Positions 1 through 11,228 of a stretch of 64,000 bases of DNA are shown piece by piece. The position numbers were made by a program, and so were the translations under genes. The stretch comes from an uncultured Bacteroidota bacterium. Lineage in GTDB: Bacteria > Bacteroidota > Bacteroidia > Bacteroidales > P3. The stretch lies in the NCBI GenBank assembly GCA_900545215.1, contig UQXW01000005.1:1-64000 (forward strand), read 5' to 3'. Numbering within the stretch: position 1 is the first letter of the stretch; every line of letters starts with the position of its first letter. The notes beneath the pieces were generated by a model. It did not search any database, was not told the DNA's origin, and saw only the letters and a program-made list of their open reading frames with translations.

Positions 1-47
1 ACAAAAGCTGATAGTCGAATAAGCAGACAATCGGTAAACACTTCAAG

Positions 48-71
48 GGGAGCCATGCGGCTCCCTTTTTT
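48..71 (+). terminator. Rho-independent terminator of an upstream gene outside the window
   Basis: A 7-bp perfect stem (GGGAGCC/GGCTCCC) closes a four-base loop and is followed directly by six T. It should end a plus-strand transcript that enters the window from the left. Confidence 0.85.
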
Positions 72-119
72 ATTGCATTGAACATAACCAAGGGAAACCT
101 CATGCCATCGACCACTTAT

Positions 120-219
120 CGAAACGCCGAAAGAAAAAATCATTACGCCGTTTCGCTTTGCCCGAACGCCGTTTCGGTAAATTCTTTCGGCGTTTCATTT
201 TCATGGAACGGCGATTTGC
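120..219 (+). repeat. 21-bp-phased repeat element, copy 1 (five units)
   Basis: Units start at 122, 143, 164, 185 and 206, exactly 21 bp apart. The first is the asymmetric form AAACGCCGAAAGAA; the others are variants of AAACGSCGTTT, including the inverted form TTTCGGCGTTTC at 185. The array lies between the upstream terminator and the valS promoter. It makes an open reading frame continuous with valS and rich in ERRF-type heptads, but that frame begins upstream of the valS promoter box. Confidence 0.9.
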
Positions 220-318
220 GGGGAAAGTGTTTTGCTTCGATGTCAAGGTGGTTCGATTTATGATTTTATACGACTGTATGGCTTGTCGCAGGTCGTGTTC
301 CGATTGCTGCAATTTTAG

Positions 319-326
319 TACCTTTG
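319..326 (+). promoter_or_regulatory. Promoter -7 box for valS
   Basis: TACCTTTG matches the Bacteroidota -7 consensus TAnnTTTG and lies 30 bp before the chosen valS start. No convincing TTTG -33 element is visible at the expected distance. Confidence 0.6.
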
Positions 327-355
327 CAGACGATTTACGTTTAAGAATTGGCTAT

Positions 356-2986
356 ATGACAGAGATTGCAAGCAAGTATGAATCCAAGTCTGTTGAGGAG
401 AAGTGGTATTCAAAATGGATAGAGAATAAGTGTTTCGGTTCCAAGCCTGATGGCAGGATTCCTTTTACGGTGGTTATTCCTCCGCCTAATGTTACGGGTG
501 TTTTGCACATGGGACACATGTTGAACAATACCATTCAGGATGTTTTGGTGCGAAGGGCGAGAATGTTGGGATTTAATGCTTGCTGGGTGCCGGGAACGGA
601 TCATGCTTCCATAGCAACGGAGGCCAAGGTGGTCGCAAAGTTGAAAGAGGAGGGTATAGAGAAGAAGGATTTGACGAGGGAGGAGTTTCTGAATCATGCT
701 TGGCAGTGGAAAGAAAAGCACGGCGGCATAATCTTGAAGCAGTTGAGGAAACTCGGTGCTTCCTGCGACTGGGACAGGACGAGGTTTACGATGGATAAGG
801 CTTTGTATGATTCTGTCATCGATGTATTCGTGGATTTGTATGAGAAGGGTTTGATTTATCGCGGGGTGCGAATGGTGAATTGGGATCCTGTGGCGTTGAC
901 GGCTTTGAGCGATGAGGAGGTTATTTTCAAACAGCAGCAGTCGAAGTTGTATTATTTGAAATATATGATAGAGGGTTCGTCGGATTTTGTAACCGTTGCG
1001 ACGACGCGTCCCGAAACCATACTCGGAGATACGGCTGTGTGCGTACACCCGGAAGATGACAGGTATAAGGATTTAAGAGGTAAGTTTTTGATTGTGCCTT
1101 TGGTCGGAAGACGTGTGCCTGTTATATTCGATGATTATGTGGATAGGGAATTCGGTACGGGTGCTTTGAAAATCACTCCGGCTCATGACATAAACGATTA
1201 CAATATAGGATTGAAGCATAAGCTGGATACGATAAACGTGTTCAACGACAATGGTACGTTGAATGAGAACGGGGGCGATTATGCGGGTATGGACAGGTTC
1301 GCATGCAGGAAGAAGATTGCCGAGGATTTGGAACTTGCGGGCTTGATGGTGAAGACGGAGGATTATGTCAATAACGTGGGTTGTTCGGAGAGGACGAATG
1401 CGGTGATAGAGCCCAAGTTGTCTCTGCAATGGTTTGTCAGAATGAGCGAATTGGCAAAGCCTGCGTTGGAGGTCGTGATGAACGATACGATTAAGTTCCA
1501 CCCTGCGAAGTTCAAGAATACTTACAGACATTGGATGGAGAATGTGAAGGATTGGTGTATTTCAAGGCAGCTTTGGTGGGGACAGAGAATACCGGCGTAT
1601 TATCTTCCGAACAGAGAGTTCGTTGTTGCCAAGAGTGCGGAGGAGGCTTTGCAGAAGGCAAGAAGCATGTTTCCGGAGGAGGATTATGCTTTGAGCGATT
1701 TGAAACAAGATGATGATGTATTGGATACTTGGTTCTCTTCATGGCTTTGGCCGATAAGTGTGTTCGACGGCATAAGAAATCCTGACAACGAGGAAATCAA
1801 GTATTATTATCCTACGAATGATTTGATAACGGCTCCCGAGATTATTTTCTTCTGGGTGGCGAGAATGATAATGGCGGGTTTGGAGTACAGAAAAGAGGTG
1901 CCTTTCAAAAATGTTTACTTTACCGGCATCGTTCGTGATAAGTTGGGCAGGAAGATGAGCAAGAGTTTGGGCAACAGTCCCGACCCTATCGAGTTGATAG
2001 AGAAGTATGGTGCGGACGGTGTGAGAATGGGTATGCTTTTGGCTTCGCCGGCGGGTAATGACTTGCCTTTCGATGAGATGTATTGCGAGCAGGGCAGGAA
2101 TTTCTCCAATAAGATATGGAATGCTTTGAGGCTTTTGAAGTCCCAGAGGGTTGAGGATATTCCGCAAAGCGAGAGTTCGAGGCTTGCAGGTGAATGGATG
2201 AAGAACAAGATGAATGATACTCTTCGTTTGTTGAACGATGATTTCTCCAAATACAGGTTGTCGGAGGCTTTGATGAGGGTTTACAAATTCGTTTGGGACG
2301 ATTTCTGTTCGTGGTATTTGGAGATAATCAAGCCGGCGTATCAAATGCCGATGGATAAGGCTACTTACGAAACGGCTCTCGGCATATTCGAGGATTTGAT
2401 GAAGATATTGCACCCGTTCATGCCTTTTGTCAGCGAGGAGATTTATCATTTGATAAGGGAGAGAGAGGATAAGGACTTTTTGATGTTGGCAAAGATGTCT
2501 GCCGCCGGGGAGGTCGATGAGAAGTTATTGTCGGATTTCGAGTTCGTTCAGGATTTCGTTGTCGGAATAAGGACTATACGCAATGAGAAAAACATTCCTC
2601 AAAAAACGGCTTTGGAGGTTTATTATGCTCAAAGTGCAGGGGCTGATGTCGTGGCGAAGTACTCGGATATGATAATCAAGCTATGTAATCTGAAAACGCT
2701 TGCCGCTTGTTCGCAAAAGGTGGAAAAGGCGATTGCGAAGATGGTCGGAACGATGGAAATCTTCGTTCCTCTTGCGGATAGCATAAATAAGGATGAGGAG
2801 GTGAAGAAGATAATGGCGGATATAAAGTATTTCGAGGGTTTTAAGGCCTCCGTGGAAAAGAAATTGTCGAATGAGAGTTTTGTCGGCAAGGCTCCGCAGA
2901 AGGTTGTCGATATGGAGAGAAAGAAATTGCAAGATGCAACTCAAAAACTTGCCGTATTGCATGAACAGTTGGAAGCATTGAAATAG
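356..2986 (+). CDS. valS: Valyl-tRNA synthetase
   Basis: This cytoplasmic class I aminoacyl-tRNA synthetase charges tRNA-Val with valine. The translation has the HIGH-type signature as HMGH (residues 51-54, in [12 protein letters not shown]) and KMSKS at 533-537. The editing domain lies between them, and a C-terminal anticodon-binding and coiled-coil region ends in a Lys/Glu-rich helix. The length is 876 residues, normal for the family. The frame stays open upstream to 158, but the ATG at 356 fits the conserved N-terminus ([10 protein letters not shown]) and follows the promoter box. The upstream extension is only repeat-derived sequence. A terminator follows the stop codon. Confidence 0.97.
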   Translation: MTEIASKYESKSVEEKWYSKWIENKCFGSKPDGRIPFTVVIPPPNVTGVLHMGHMLNNTIQDVLVRRARMLGFNACWVPGTDHASIATEAKVVAKLKEEGIEKKDLTREEFLNHAWQWKEKHGGIILKQLRKLGASCDWDRTRFTMDKALYDSVIDVFVDLYEKGLIYRGVRMVNWDPVALTALSDEEVIFKQQQSKLYYLKYMIEGSSDFVTVATTRPETILGDTAVCVHPEDDRYKDLRGKFLIVPLVGRRVPVIFDDYVDREFGTGALKITPAHDINDYNIGLKHKLDTINVFNDNGTLNENGGDYAGMDRFACRKKIAEDLELAGLMVKTEDYVNNVGCSERTNAVIEPKLSLQWFVRMSELAKPALEVVMNDTIKFHPAKFKNTYRHWMENVKDWCISRQLWWGQRIPAYYLPNREFVVAKSAEEALQKARSMFPEEDYALSDLKQDDDVLDTWFSSWLWPISVFDGIRNPDNEEIKYYYPTNDLITAPEIIFFWVARMIMAGLEYRKEVPFKNVYFTGIVRDKLGRKMSKSLGNSPDPIELIEKYGADGVRMGMLLASPAGNDLPFDEMYCEQGRNFSNKIWNALRLLKSQRVEDIPQSESSRLAGEWMKNKMNDTLRLLNDDFSKYRLSEALMRVYKFVWDDFCSWYLEIIKPAYQMPMDKATYETALGIFEDLMKILHPFMPFVSEEIYHLIREREDKDFLMLAKMSAAGEVDEKLLSDFEFVQDFVVGIRTIRNEKNIPQKTALEVYYAQSAGADVVAKYSDMIIKLCNLKTLAACSQKVEKAIAKMVGTMEIFVPLADSINKDEEVKKIMADIKYFEGFKASVEKKLSNESFVGKAPQKVVDMERKKLQDATQKLAVLHEQLEALK

Positions 2987-2999
2987 GAAAACGGAGAAA

Positions 3000-3026
3000 G
3001 GTCGTCAGAAAATGATGACCTTTTTT
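3000..3026 (+). terminator. Rho-independent terminator after valS
   Basis: GGTCGTCA pairs with TGATGACC (one G-T pair) around a five-base loop and is followed by six T. Confidence 0.85.
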
Positions 3027-3160
3027 CATGGCTTTGCTTGAAAGTATGTCAAAATGGCAGAAAAATGATTTTGGCACATTTTTCGCACTTCTCTGAATGC
3101 AGTTCCGAGGGAACGGAACAAAGAGGGGTTGAATTTGTTCTTTGCTTGCGGGGACTGTGG

Positions 3161-3180
3161 TTTCAATCGGACGATTGAAA
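3161..3180 (+). promoter_or_regulatory. Perfect inverted repeat in the groES leader region
   Basis: TTTCAATCG and its exact complement CGATTGAAA are separated by two bases, 52 bp before groES. It is not the CIRCE operator, whose arms are TTAGCACTC/GAGTGCTAA. It could be a heat-shock operator or an mRNA hairpin; the role is inferred from position only. Confidence 0.45.
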
Positions 3181-3232
3181 AAGTCAAAGGGGAGAGTTAA
3201 AGTAAAAAATAAACAAAATAGGAGATACAAAA

Positions 3233-3511
3233 ATGGCAAATGTAAACGTAAAACCATTGGCAGACAGAGTTTTGGTTAAGCCTGCAGAGGCAGAGCAAAA
3301 AACAGCATCGGGAATAATTATACCTGATACGGCAAAAGAGAAACCAATGACGGGCGAGGTTGTTGCCGTCGGCTGCGGAAAGAAAGATGAACCGATGACC
3401 GTGAAGGTCGGAGATAAGATTCTTTATGGCAAATACTCCGGAACCGAAATCAATATAGAGGGTCAGGATTATTTGATAATGAGAGAAAATGACATTTATG
3501 CAATCATCTAA
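3233..3511 (+). CDS. groES: Co-chaperonin GroES
   Basis: GroES is the seven-fold lid of the GroEL folding chamber in the cytoplasm. The 92-residue protein has the family start ([12 protein letters not shown]), a mobile-loop region ([18 protein letters not shown]) and the GEVVAVG strand. It sits 34 bp before groEL, as in the usual groESL operon. A possible regulatory inverted repeat lies upstream, but no clear TAnnTTTG box was found in the 200 bp before it. Confidence 0.98.
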   Translation: MANVNVKPLADRVLVKPAEAEQKTASGIIIPDTAKEKPMTGEVVAVGCGKKDEPMTVKVGDKILYGKYSGTEINIEGQDYLIMRENDIYAII

Positions 3512-3518
3512 CAAGTAA

Positions 3519-5174
<1,656 letters not shown>

Positions 5175-5210
5175 AATCAAGTGAATACTCATAATAATTA
5201 AGTTTTGGGG

Positions 5211-5246
5211 GGAATTAACCATCGTAGGCGGTGGTTAATTCCTTTT
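5211..5246 (+). terminator. Terminator after groEL
   Basis: The 11-base arm GGAATTAACCA pairs perfectly with TGGTTAATTCC around a ten-base loop, followed by TTTT. The next gene starts 27 bp later, so some read-through into it is possible. Confidence 0.75.
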
Positions 5247-5272
5247 GTTGTTCAATAGAAAATTTTTGGCAG

Positions 5273-5761
5273 ATGATACAGAGAATACAAAGCCTTTATT
5301 TGGCGATTGTCGTGGTACTTAGCGGATTGAGTTTTGCATTTCCTTTGGCTGTATTTGAAAGTGCTAATTTCGCACCTTCACCTTATAACCTTATTCCGGC
5401 TGCAATGCCTGCGGATATAACGTATATACCACAGGGAACGGTGGCTTGGAATGCCATTTCTTTCCCTGTCGCAATAGGATTGCTATCTTTGATTGCAATA
5501 TTCCTGTATAAAAACAGAATGAAGCAGATAAGAATCGTTGCTGTGGCTTTTTTGCTTGATGTCATCTATGCAGGCTTCCTGTTTCTTTGGATTATAGATT
5601 CGCAGGCAAAGGCTCTCGCAATGCAGAATGTCGAAGGAATTCATATAGTATATGGAATAAGTTCTTATATCCCGATAGCACAAATCATATTGTTGATATT
5701 GGCACAGCGGGCAATAAGAAAAGATGAGAAATTGGTGCGTTCATCGGAACGTTTGAGGTAA
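5273..5761 (+). CDS. Small four-helix inner-membrane protein, DUF4293-like
   Basis: The 162-residue protein has four hydrophobic segments: near residues 8-26, 60-80, 88-108 and 128-148. The N-terminus MIQRIQSLYL and the four-helix layout match my memory of the DUF4293 family of Bacteroidota, whose function is unknown. The start at 5273 was preferred because the upstream extension is not hydrophobic or family-like and overlaps the groEL terminator. It ends in a charged, probably cytoplasmic tail. Nothing nearby indicates a role. Confidence 0.75.
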   Translation: MIQRIQSLYLAIVVVLSGLSFAFPLAVFESANFAPSPYNLIPAAMPADITYIPQGTVAWNAISFPVAIGLLSLIAIFLYKNRMKQIRIVAVAFLLDVIYAGFLFLWIIDSQAKALAMQNVEGIHIVYGISSYIPIAQIILLILAQRAIRKDEKLVRSSERLR

Positions 5762-5843
5762 ACAGATTATCGTTTCTTCGTTATCTCAATATCGGAGTAA
5801 ACCTCCGAAAAAACGGAGTTCCGCAAGAAAAAATCGAAAAAGC

Positions 5844-5874
5844 TTTGCAAGTTTACCAAATATTCGTACCTTTG
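5844..5874 (+). promoter_or_regulatory. Consensus Bacteroidota promoter of tRNA-His
   Basis: TTTG at 5844-5847, exactly 19 bp, then TACCTTTG at 5867-5874. This is the textbook TTTG-N19-TAnnTTTG spacing, and the tRNA begins 17 bp later. Confidence 0.9.
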
Positions 5875-5890
5875 CACTCGCTAAAAACAT

Positions 5891-5968
5891 GGTGCTCGTA
5901 GTTCAGTTGGTTAGAATATCAGATTGTGGTCCTGAGGGTCATGGGTTCAAATCCCATCGGGCACCCCA
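5891..5968 (+). tRNA. tRNA-His (GTG)
   Basis: A full cloverleaf is visible. The acceptor stem has the extra G-1:C73 pair of tRNA-His (GGTGCTCG with CGGGCACC). The anticodon GTG is at 5926-5928 in the loop TTGTGGT, and the T arm reads GGGTTCAAATCCC. CCA at 5966-5968 is encoded. It has its own promoter and terminator. Confidence 0.97.
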
Positions 5969-5976
5969 CCGAAAAA

Positions 5977-6010
5977 GAGAGTTCTTTTGCAAAAAGAACT
6001 CTCTTTTTTT
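5977..6010 (+). terminator. Terminator of tRNA-His
   Basis: A 12-bp perfect stem (GAGAGTTCTTTT with its complement) and three-base loop are followed by seven T. Confidence 0.92.
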
Positions 6011-6031
6011 CGTCTTTCCACAAATTTTCTG

Positions 6032-6039
6032 TTACTTTG
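6032..6039 (+). promoter_or_regulatory. Possible promoter -7 box for the M16 protease gene
   Basis: TTACTTTG is a one-base variant of TAnnTTTG, 52 bp before the start codon. The -33 element is not obvious. Confidence 0.4.
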
Positions 6040-6090
6040 CACTTTATTTTTCGGTCAGGTAACGAATTAAAAACAGAATCGGATTAAGAG

Positions 6091-8994
6091 ATGAGAAAGT
6101 TGAGATTTTTGCTATCGGGTTTGGCAACCCTTTTATTTGCGGTTTGTGTCTTTGCACAGTCGTATGAGAGAGTCGAAAATGACAATATGGGTGTCAGAAT
6201 TTACACCTTGGACAACGGATTAAAGGTTTACATGTCGGTAAATAAAGATGTGCCGCGTATTCAGACCTATATTGCGGTTCGTGTCGGAAGTAAGAATGAC
6301 CCGAAAGAAACAACCGGTTTGGCACATTACTTCGAACACATGATGTTCAAGGGAACCGAGAGTTTCGGAACCTCGAATTGGCAAGAGGAAAAGAAATACA
6401 TAGACAGGATAGAGGAACTTTACGAGGTGTATCGTAAGGAGACCGACCCTGCACGGCGAATTGCTTTGTACAAACAAATAGACTCTTTGTCGTACATAGC
6501 TTCCGGCTTTGCCATTGCCAACGAGTATGACAAGATGATGAGTTTCATCGGTTCCGAAGGCACTAATGCCGCAACAAGTAACGATTTTACGTACTATCAA
6601 GAGAACATTCCCTCGAACCAATTGGAAAATTGGGCAAAGATTCAAGCCGACCGTTTTGCCAACCCGGTATTGCGGTTGTTTCATACCGAACTTGAAACAA
6701 TCTACGAAGAGAAAAACATGAGTTTAACCAATGACAGACGGAAAGCCAACGAGGCAATGCTCAAAGCTCTTTTTCCGAATCACCCTTACGGACAGCAGAC
6801 AACCTTGGGTGAGGCGGAACATCTGAGAAATCCTTCTTTGAAAAACATAAAGGCATTCCACTCTCAATATTATGTTCCGAACAATTATTGCATTGCAATG
6901 AGCGGAGACTTCAATCCCGATGAAGCAATAAAGATAATAGACAAGTATTTCGGCAAGTTGAAATCCAAACCCCTTCCGGAATTCAAGTTCGAGTACGAAC
7001 CGGAACAGACAAGCGTCAAAGAGGTTGAAGTAAAAGGTTTGGAGGCTGCCTACATTACCATTGCTTACAGAATAAATGCAGGCTCCACATCGAGGGAAGC
7101 GATGCTTGCAGAGCTGACAGACCAAGTGTTGAATAACGGTTCGACAGGTTTGATAGATAAAAACATCAATCAAAAGAGACTTGCGGCAAGAGCGAACAGC
7201 GGAGTATATGGTTTGAATGATTATACGGCTTTCATGTTGCAGGCTTATCCGAAGACAAATCAAAGTCTCGATGATTTGAAAACCGTTTTGTTGCAACAGA
7301 TAGAGGTTTTGAAGAGCGGAAATTGGGACGAGAATATATTGACGGCGGCGATAAATAATTTGCGTTTCAGAGAAATCAGGTCTTTGGAAAGCAATTCGGC
7401 GAGAGCGATGAAGATGGCTCAGGCTTATTTGGCGAATGAGAGTTGGGAAAATGTGGTTAACAGCCTCGATATGATGAGCAAGGTGAGCAAAGAGGAGATT
7501 GTCGCATTCGCAAACAAGGTTTTCAAAGCGAATAACTATGTTGTGGTGAAGAAAGTGCAGGGAGAACCAGCCTCTGTCGAGAAAGTGGAAAAACCGCCTA
7601 TCACTCCGATACAAATCAACCGTGATGCAGAATCCTCTTTCTTCAAACAGATAAAGGCAAGAAAGGTTACACCGATTCAAGCAGAGTTTCCGGACTACTC
7701 GAAAGCCATGAGCATTGAAAAAACCGATAACGGTACGGAAATTTTGTACGTGAAGAACAAAGATAATTCAAGATACAACCTTACGTTCCGTTATGCCGTC
7801 GGTACTTGGGAAAACAAATATCTTCAGCTATTGGGCTATTATCAAAAGTATCTGCACACTCCTTTCCTTACACAGGAGCAAGTGCAGGAAAAGCTCTTCA
7901 ATCTTGCAACCTCATTCAGGATAAGTTCCAACGGAGAGGAAACATTGGTTACAATGGAAGGCTTGACGGATAACATGGTCGAGGCATTGGAAGTGGTGGA
8001 CGATATTCTTACCAATCCTGTTTTGGATACGGCGATAGTGGAAGACATAAAAAATCAGATTAAAAAGGACAGGCAAGATGCCAAGAGCAAACAAGCAAGT
8101 TGTTTTTCGGCACTTGGTTCATACGCTTTGTACGGAGAAAAAACTGCACATCGCACTTTGTTGAGTGATAAGGAAATCGATAAAATAACTGCCGTTGCTT
8201 TGTGTAATCAAATCAAGGATTTGAAATCATACAAGGAGCAGATAAGATACTACGGAGACTTGTCTGAGGACGCATTGTCGAGTTGTTTGAAGCAAAATCA
8301 CAAGATGGCGGATAAGGTTACCAAGGTGGCAAAGGCGAAACCGAGCGAGAAACAAGCGACAAAGAAAAACGAAGTCTTTTTTGTCGATTACCCCGCAAAG
8401 CAATCCTATTGCAGAATGTTCATCGTCGGAGACAAATACAACGAAAGCGAAAGGGCTGTTGCAGCCATGTATAACGAGTACTTCGGAGGCAGTATGAACA
8501 GCATAGTCTTCCAAGAAATGAGGGAGAAACGTTCTTTGGCTTATCAGGCCATGTCTCGCTATATCACGGGTAGCGATAAGAATGACCGCAATTATAATCT
8601 GGCTCATATCGCAACTCAAAACGATAAGGTGATAGAAGCGTTTGATGCTTTCAATTCTTTGTTGGACAGCATGCCTGTCGCACAAGCCAATTTCGATTTG
8701 GCGAAACAATCCCTTCTAAGTTCGATGCGAACTCAAAGAATACACAAACAGAATATCATTTCTTCATTCCTTAACGACCGTCGCTTTGAAAGAGCAAACA
8801 ACAACCTGCAACAATTATATACTTCTTTGCAAGGAATAAACTTGGAGCAAATCCGACAGTTCAGTAAGGAGAAATTCCAAAAGCGTGGCAGGGTTTATGT
8901 CATTCTCGGAAGCAAAGAGCAGATAGATATGGAGGCTTTGAAGAAGTTCGGTAAGGTTAAAGAATTGACTTTGGAAGAGATATTCGGCTATTAG
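6091..8994 (+). CDS. M16 family zinc metallopeptidase, exported
   Basis: This two-lobed peptidase of the insulinase/pitrilysin family probably degrades peptides in the periplasm. A signal peptide ends near residue 22 (FAVCVFA-Q). The inverted zinc motif HxxEH is intact as HYFEH (residues 79-83), with the third-ligand region ELETIYEEKN near residue 200. A second M16C lobe follows; the R/Y pair typical of it may be in the segment around EKRSLAYQAMSRY. At 967 residues it has the full length of the tandem-domain type. It probably leads the run M16-fthC-lnt-yfcC, all with gaps under 20 bp or overlaps. Confidence 0.93.
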   Translation: MRKLRFLLSGLATLLFAVCVFAQSYERVENDNMGVRIYTLDNGLKVYMSVNKDVPRIQTYIAVRVGSKNDPKETTGLAHYFEHMMFKGTESFGTSNWQEEKKYIDRIEELYEVYRKETDPARRIALYKQIDSLSYIASGFAIANEYDKMMSFIGSEGTNAATSNDFTYYQENIPSNQLENWAKIQADRFANPVLRLFHTELETIYEEKNMSLTNDRRKANEAMLKALFPNHPYGQQTTLGEAEHLRNPSLKNIKAFHSQYYVPNNYCIAMSGDFNPDEAIKIIDKYFGKLKSKPLPEFKFEYEPEQTSVKEVEVKGLEAAYITIAYRINAGSTSREAMLAELTDQVLNNGSTGLIDKNINQKRLAARANSGVYGLNDYTAFMLQAYPKTNQSLDDLKTVLLQQIEVLKSGNWDENILTAAINNLRFREIRSLESNSARAMKMAQAYLANESWENVVNSLDMMSKVSKEEIVAFANKVFKANNYVVVKKVQGEPASVEKVEKPPITPIQINRDAESSFFKQIKARKVTPIQAEFPDYSKAMSIEKTDNGTEILYVKNKDNSRYNLTFRYAVGTWENKYLQLLGYYQKYLHTPFLTQEQVQEKLFNLATSFRISSNGEETLVTMEGLTDNMVEALEVVDDILTNPVLDTAIVEDIKNQIKKDRQDAKSKQASCFSALGSYALYGEKTAHRTLLSDKEIDKITAVALCNQIKDLKSYKEQIRYYGDLSEDALSSCLKQNHKMADKVTKVAKAKPSEKQATKKNEVFFVDYPAKQSYCRMFIVGDKYNESERAVAAMYNEYFGGSMNSIVFQEMREKRSLAYQAMSRYITGSDKNDRNYNLAHIATQNDKVIEAFDAFNSLLDSMPVAQANFDLAKQSLLSSMRTQRIHKQNIISSFLNDRRFERANNNLQQLYTSLQGINLEQIRQFSKEKFQKRGRVYVILGSKEQIDMEALKKFGKVKELTLEEIFGY

Positions 8995-9009
8995 ACTTAT
9001 TGCTGTCGT

Positions 9010-9573
9010 ATGGATTTGAAATCGCAGAAGAAGGAGCTCCGAAAAAAAATCAGGGAGCGAAAAAAGATTTTCCCTCGTGAGGAAAACCTTTCGCAAAGCA
9101 GGGGAATATTTTCATTCATAGAGGAAAGCCATTTGTTCAAGAATGCAAACACGGTATTGCTTTACTGGTCGATGGACGATGAGGTTTCGACGCACGATTT
9201 TATATTGAAGTGGTACGAAGCCAAAACCATATTGCTGCCTTGTGTCGTGGGCGATGATTTGGTGCTGAGACGCTTTGAAGGTCTCGACAGCATGGTTGCC
9301 GGCGAACAATTCGGAATAGCGGAACCTGTGGGGGCTGTTTTCGATGATTATGCGAAGATAGATTTGATGATTATACCCGGGGTGGCGTTCGACTCTTCTT
9401 TTCACCGCATGGGCAGGGGCAGAGGTTTTTATGACAGGCTGCTTTCGCTTGCCGAAACAAAGAAGATGGGTATTTGTTTCGACTTTCAGTTGGTGGACGA
9501 AGTGCCTGTCGAGGATTTTGATGTGGCGATGGATTGTGTAGTGAGCAAAAACGGTTTCGTGAAACATGAGTAA
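9010..9573 (+). CDS. fthC: 5-formyltetrahydrofolate cyclo-ligase
   Basis: The enzyme converts 5-formyl-THF to 5,10-methenyl-THF using ATP, returning a stored folate to one-carbon metabolism. The basic N-terminus (KKELRKKIRERKK) and the C-terminal motif PGVAFD followed by RMGRGRGFYDR are diagnostic. At 187 residues it has normal length. It follows the M16 gene by 15 bp and overlaps lnt by 8 bp, so translation of the two is probably coupled. The gene is also called ygfA or MTHFS. Confidence 0.95.
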   Translation: MDLKSQKKELRKKIRERKKIFPREENLSQSRGIFSFIEESHLFKNANTVLLYWSMDDEVSTHDFILKWYEAKTILLPCVVGDDLVLRRFEGLDSMVAGEQFGIAEPVGAVFDDYAKIDLMIIPGVAFDSSFHRMGRGRGFYDRLLSLAETKKMGICFDFQLVDEVPVEDFDVAMDCVVSKNGFVKHE

Positions 9574-11227
9574 GATAAAACTATTGGCGATTGCTCTTTT
9601 GTCGGGGGTGCTTTTGTCGCTTGCATGGTGGGATATGCTGTCGGCTCCTCTCATGTTGGTTGCCTTTGTGCCTCTTTTATGTGTGGAGGACTTTATTTGC
9701 AGGCATGAAAAGGAGAGAATCTTTTCTTCATGGGCTGTTTTCCGATATTCTTTTCTGCCTTTCCTTTTGTGGAATCTGACAACGGTGTATTGGGTCGCTT
9801 ATTCCACACCTTTGGCTATCGCTTTACCATTTGCACAAGCGGCTTTGATGGCTCTTGTCTTTCAAGCGGCACATTATTGCAGGAAACATTTCGCCCATGG
9901 CAGGCAAAGCGGACTTGCATTCTTCGCAATCTTCTTTTTGGCTTTTGAATTTCTGCATTTGCATTGGGACATCAATTTCCCGTGGCTTAACTTGGGTAAC
10001 AGTTTTGCGAAGTTTCCTTACCTCATACAGTGGTATGAATATACCGGAGTGGGAGGAGGAACGCTTTGGATTTGGCTTTGTAACATCTCTTTTTTTTGTT
10101 TGTCGCAACGCTTCTTCGATTCGGAAAAACGAAACGCCGAAAGAATTTCACGAAACGCCGTTTTGTTTTTTTCTTTCGCCGTTTTGATTTTGCCGATTGC
10201 CGTTTCGCTGATACGTTGGTTTACATACAGTCCGCAAACGACAGCGAAGACTGATGTCGTCATCGTTCAACCCAACCTCGACCCCTACGGAGAACAGTAT
10301 GATTACTCTCCGCGTCAGGTTTGCGATATAATAATCGATTTGGCAAGCAAAAAGACTGATGAGAACACCGATTTCATTCTCTGTCCCGAGAGTTGCCTTC
10401 AAGATTATGCTTGGGAGGAGAATTTGGATGGCTCTCCGAGCATAGTCTATCTGCGAAATTTCGAGAACAAATACCCGAAAGCGGAAATCATATCGGGCAT
10501 GTCGAGCCGCAGAATGCTGCCGGAAGGCGTTATGACCAAGGCGGCGAGGAAGCATCGCCATATCCCTAATCGTTATTACGAGAGTTGCAATATCGCAGTG
10601 AAGATAGACCGCGACACTGTGAACCCTTGCAGCCAGCTTCGCCACAAAAGCGTGCTTACTCCTTTTGTCGAAAAAATGCCATTCAAATCCGTATTGGGTT
10701 TCTTGGGCGATTTGGCTTTGGATTTGGGCGGAACGGTCGGTACACTCGGCACGGATGAGGACTATATCGTCTTTTCCTCGAACGGAAAGCCGAAGACGGC
10801 AACGGCAATATGCTATGAATCCACGGACGGCAGGTATATATCGCAACTTGTCGCAAAGGGAGCCGAACTGATATTCATTATAACGAACGATGGTTGGTGG
10901 AAGGATACGCCGGGGCATCGTCAGCATGCGGCCTTTGCCTCGTTGAGGGCGATAGAAAACAGAAGACCAATCGCAAGAAGTGCAAACACCGGCATTTCAT
11001 GCTTCGTTTCTCCGCGTGGAGAGAGCAACCAACAAACCGAATATTGGAAAGAAGCGGTGATAAAGCAAACGATTTATCCGCAAAACGAGATAACATTTTA
11101 CACGAAATACGGAGACTACATATACAGAGCTGCCTCATTTCTGGCAATACTCTTTCTGTTGTTGAGCTTCGTTGTTTCGCATTTGAGAAAAGCAGAAGAA
11201 AAGAAACATCAAAACAAAAACATCTGA
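9566..11227 (+). CDS. lnt: Apolipoprotein N-acyltransferase with a repeat element in its coding sequence
   Basis: Lnt adds the third acyl chain to lipoproteins in the inner membrane. The N-terminal half is a bundle of hydrophobic helices. The C-terminal half is a nitrilase-like domain with the expected triad: Glu275 (CPES), Lys361 (RHKSVLTPF) and Cys416 (AICYES). Copy 2 of the 21-bp repeat lies in frame around residues 183-214. It encodes RNAERIS-RNAVLFF-SFAVLIL-PIAVSLI, which is the loop plus the last helix before the catalytic domain. The protein (553 residues) is somewhat longer than E. coli Lnt (about 510). The active site is intact, so it is probably functional. Confidence 0.95.
   Translation: MSKIKLLAIALLSGVLLSLAWWDMLSAPLMLVAFVPLLCVEDFICRHEKERIFSSWAVFRYSFLPFLLWNLTTVYWVAYSTPLAIALPFAQAALMALVFQAAHYCRKHFAHGRQSGLAFFAIFFLAFEFLHLHWDINFPWLNLGNSFAKFPYLIQWYEYTGVGGGTLWIWLCNISFFCLSQRFFDSEKRNAERISRNAVLFFSFAVLILPIAVSLIRWFTYSPQTTAKTDVVIVQPNLDPYGEQYDYSPRQVCDIIIDLASKKTDENTDFILCPESCLQDYAWEENLDGSPSIVYLRNFENKYPKAEIISGMSSRRMLPEGVMTKAARKHRHIPNRYYESCNIAVKIDRDTVNPCSQLRHKSVLTPFVEKMPFKSVLGFLGDLALDLGGTVGTLGTDEDYIVFSSNGKPKTATAICYESTDGRYISQLVAKGAELIFIITNDGWWKDTPGHRQHAAFASLRAIENRRPIARSANTGISCFVSPRGESNQQTEYWKEAVIKQTIYPQNEITFYTKYGDYIYRAASFLAILFLLLSFVVSHLRKAEEKKHQNKNI
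10111..10208 (+). repeat. 21-bp-phased repeat element, copy 2, inside lnt
   Basis: Units start at 10132 (AAACGCCGAAAGAA), 10153, 10174 and 10195, all 21 bp apart, with a faint fifth unit at 10111. The array is in sense orientation and in frame with lnt. Confidence 0.88.
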
Positions 11228-11228
11228 C

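Noticed and set aside
158..355. N-terminal extension of the valS reading frame with ERRF-type heptads
   Set aside because: It is repeat-derived, lies upstream of the likely promoter box, and valyl-tRNA synthetases start at the [14 protein letters not shown] N-terminus.
3161..3180. CIRCE operator (HrcA site) at groESL
   Set aside because: The arms do not match TTAGCACTC/GAGTGCTAA and the spacer is two bases instead of nine.
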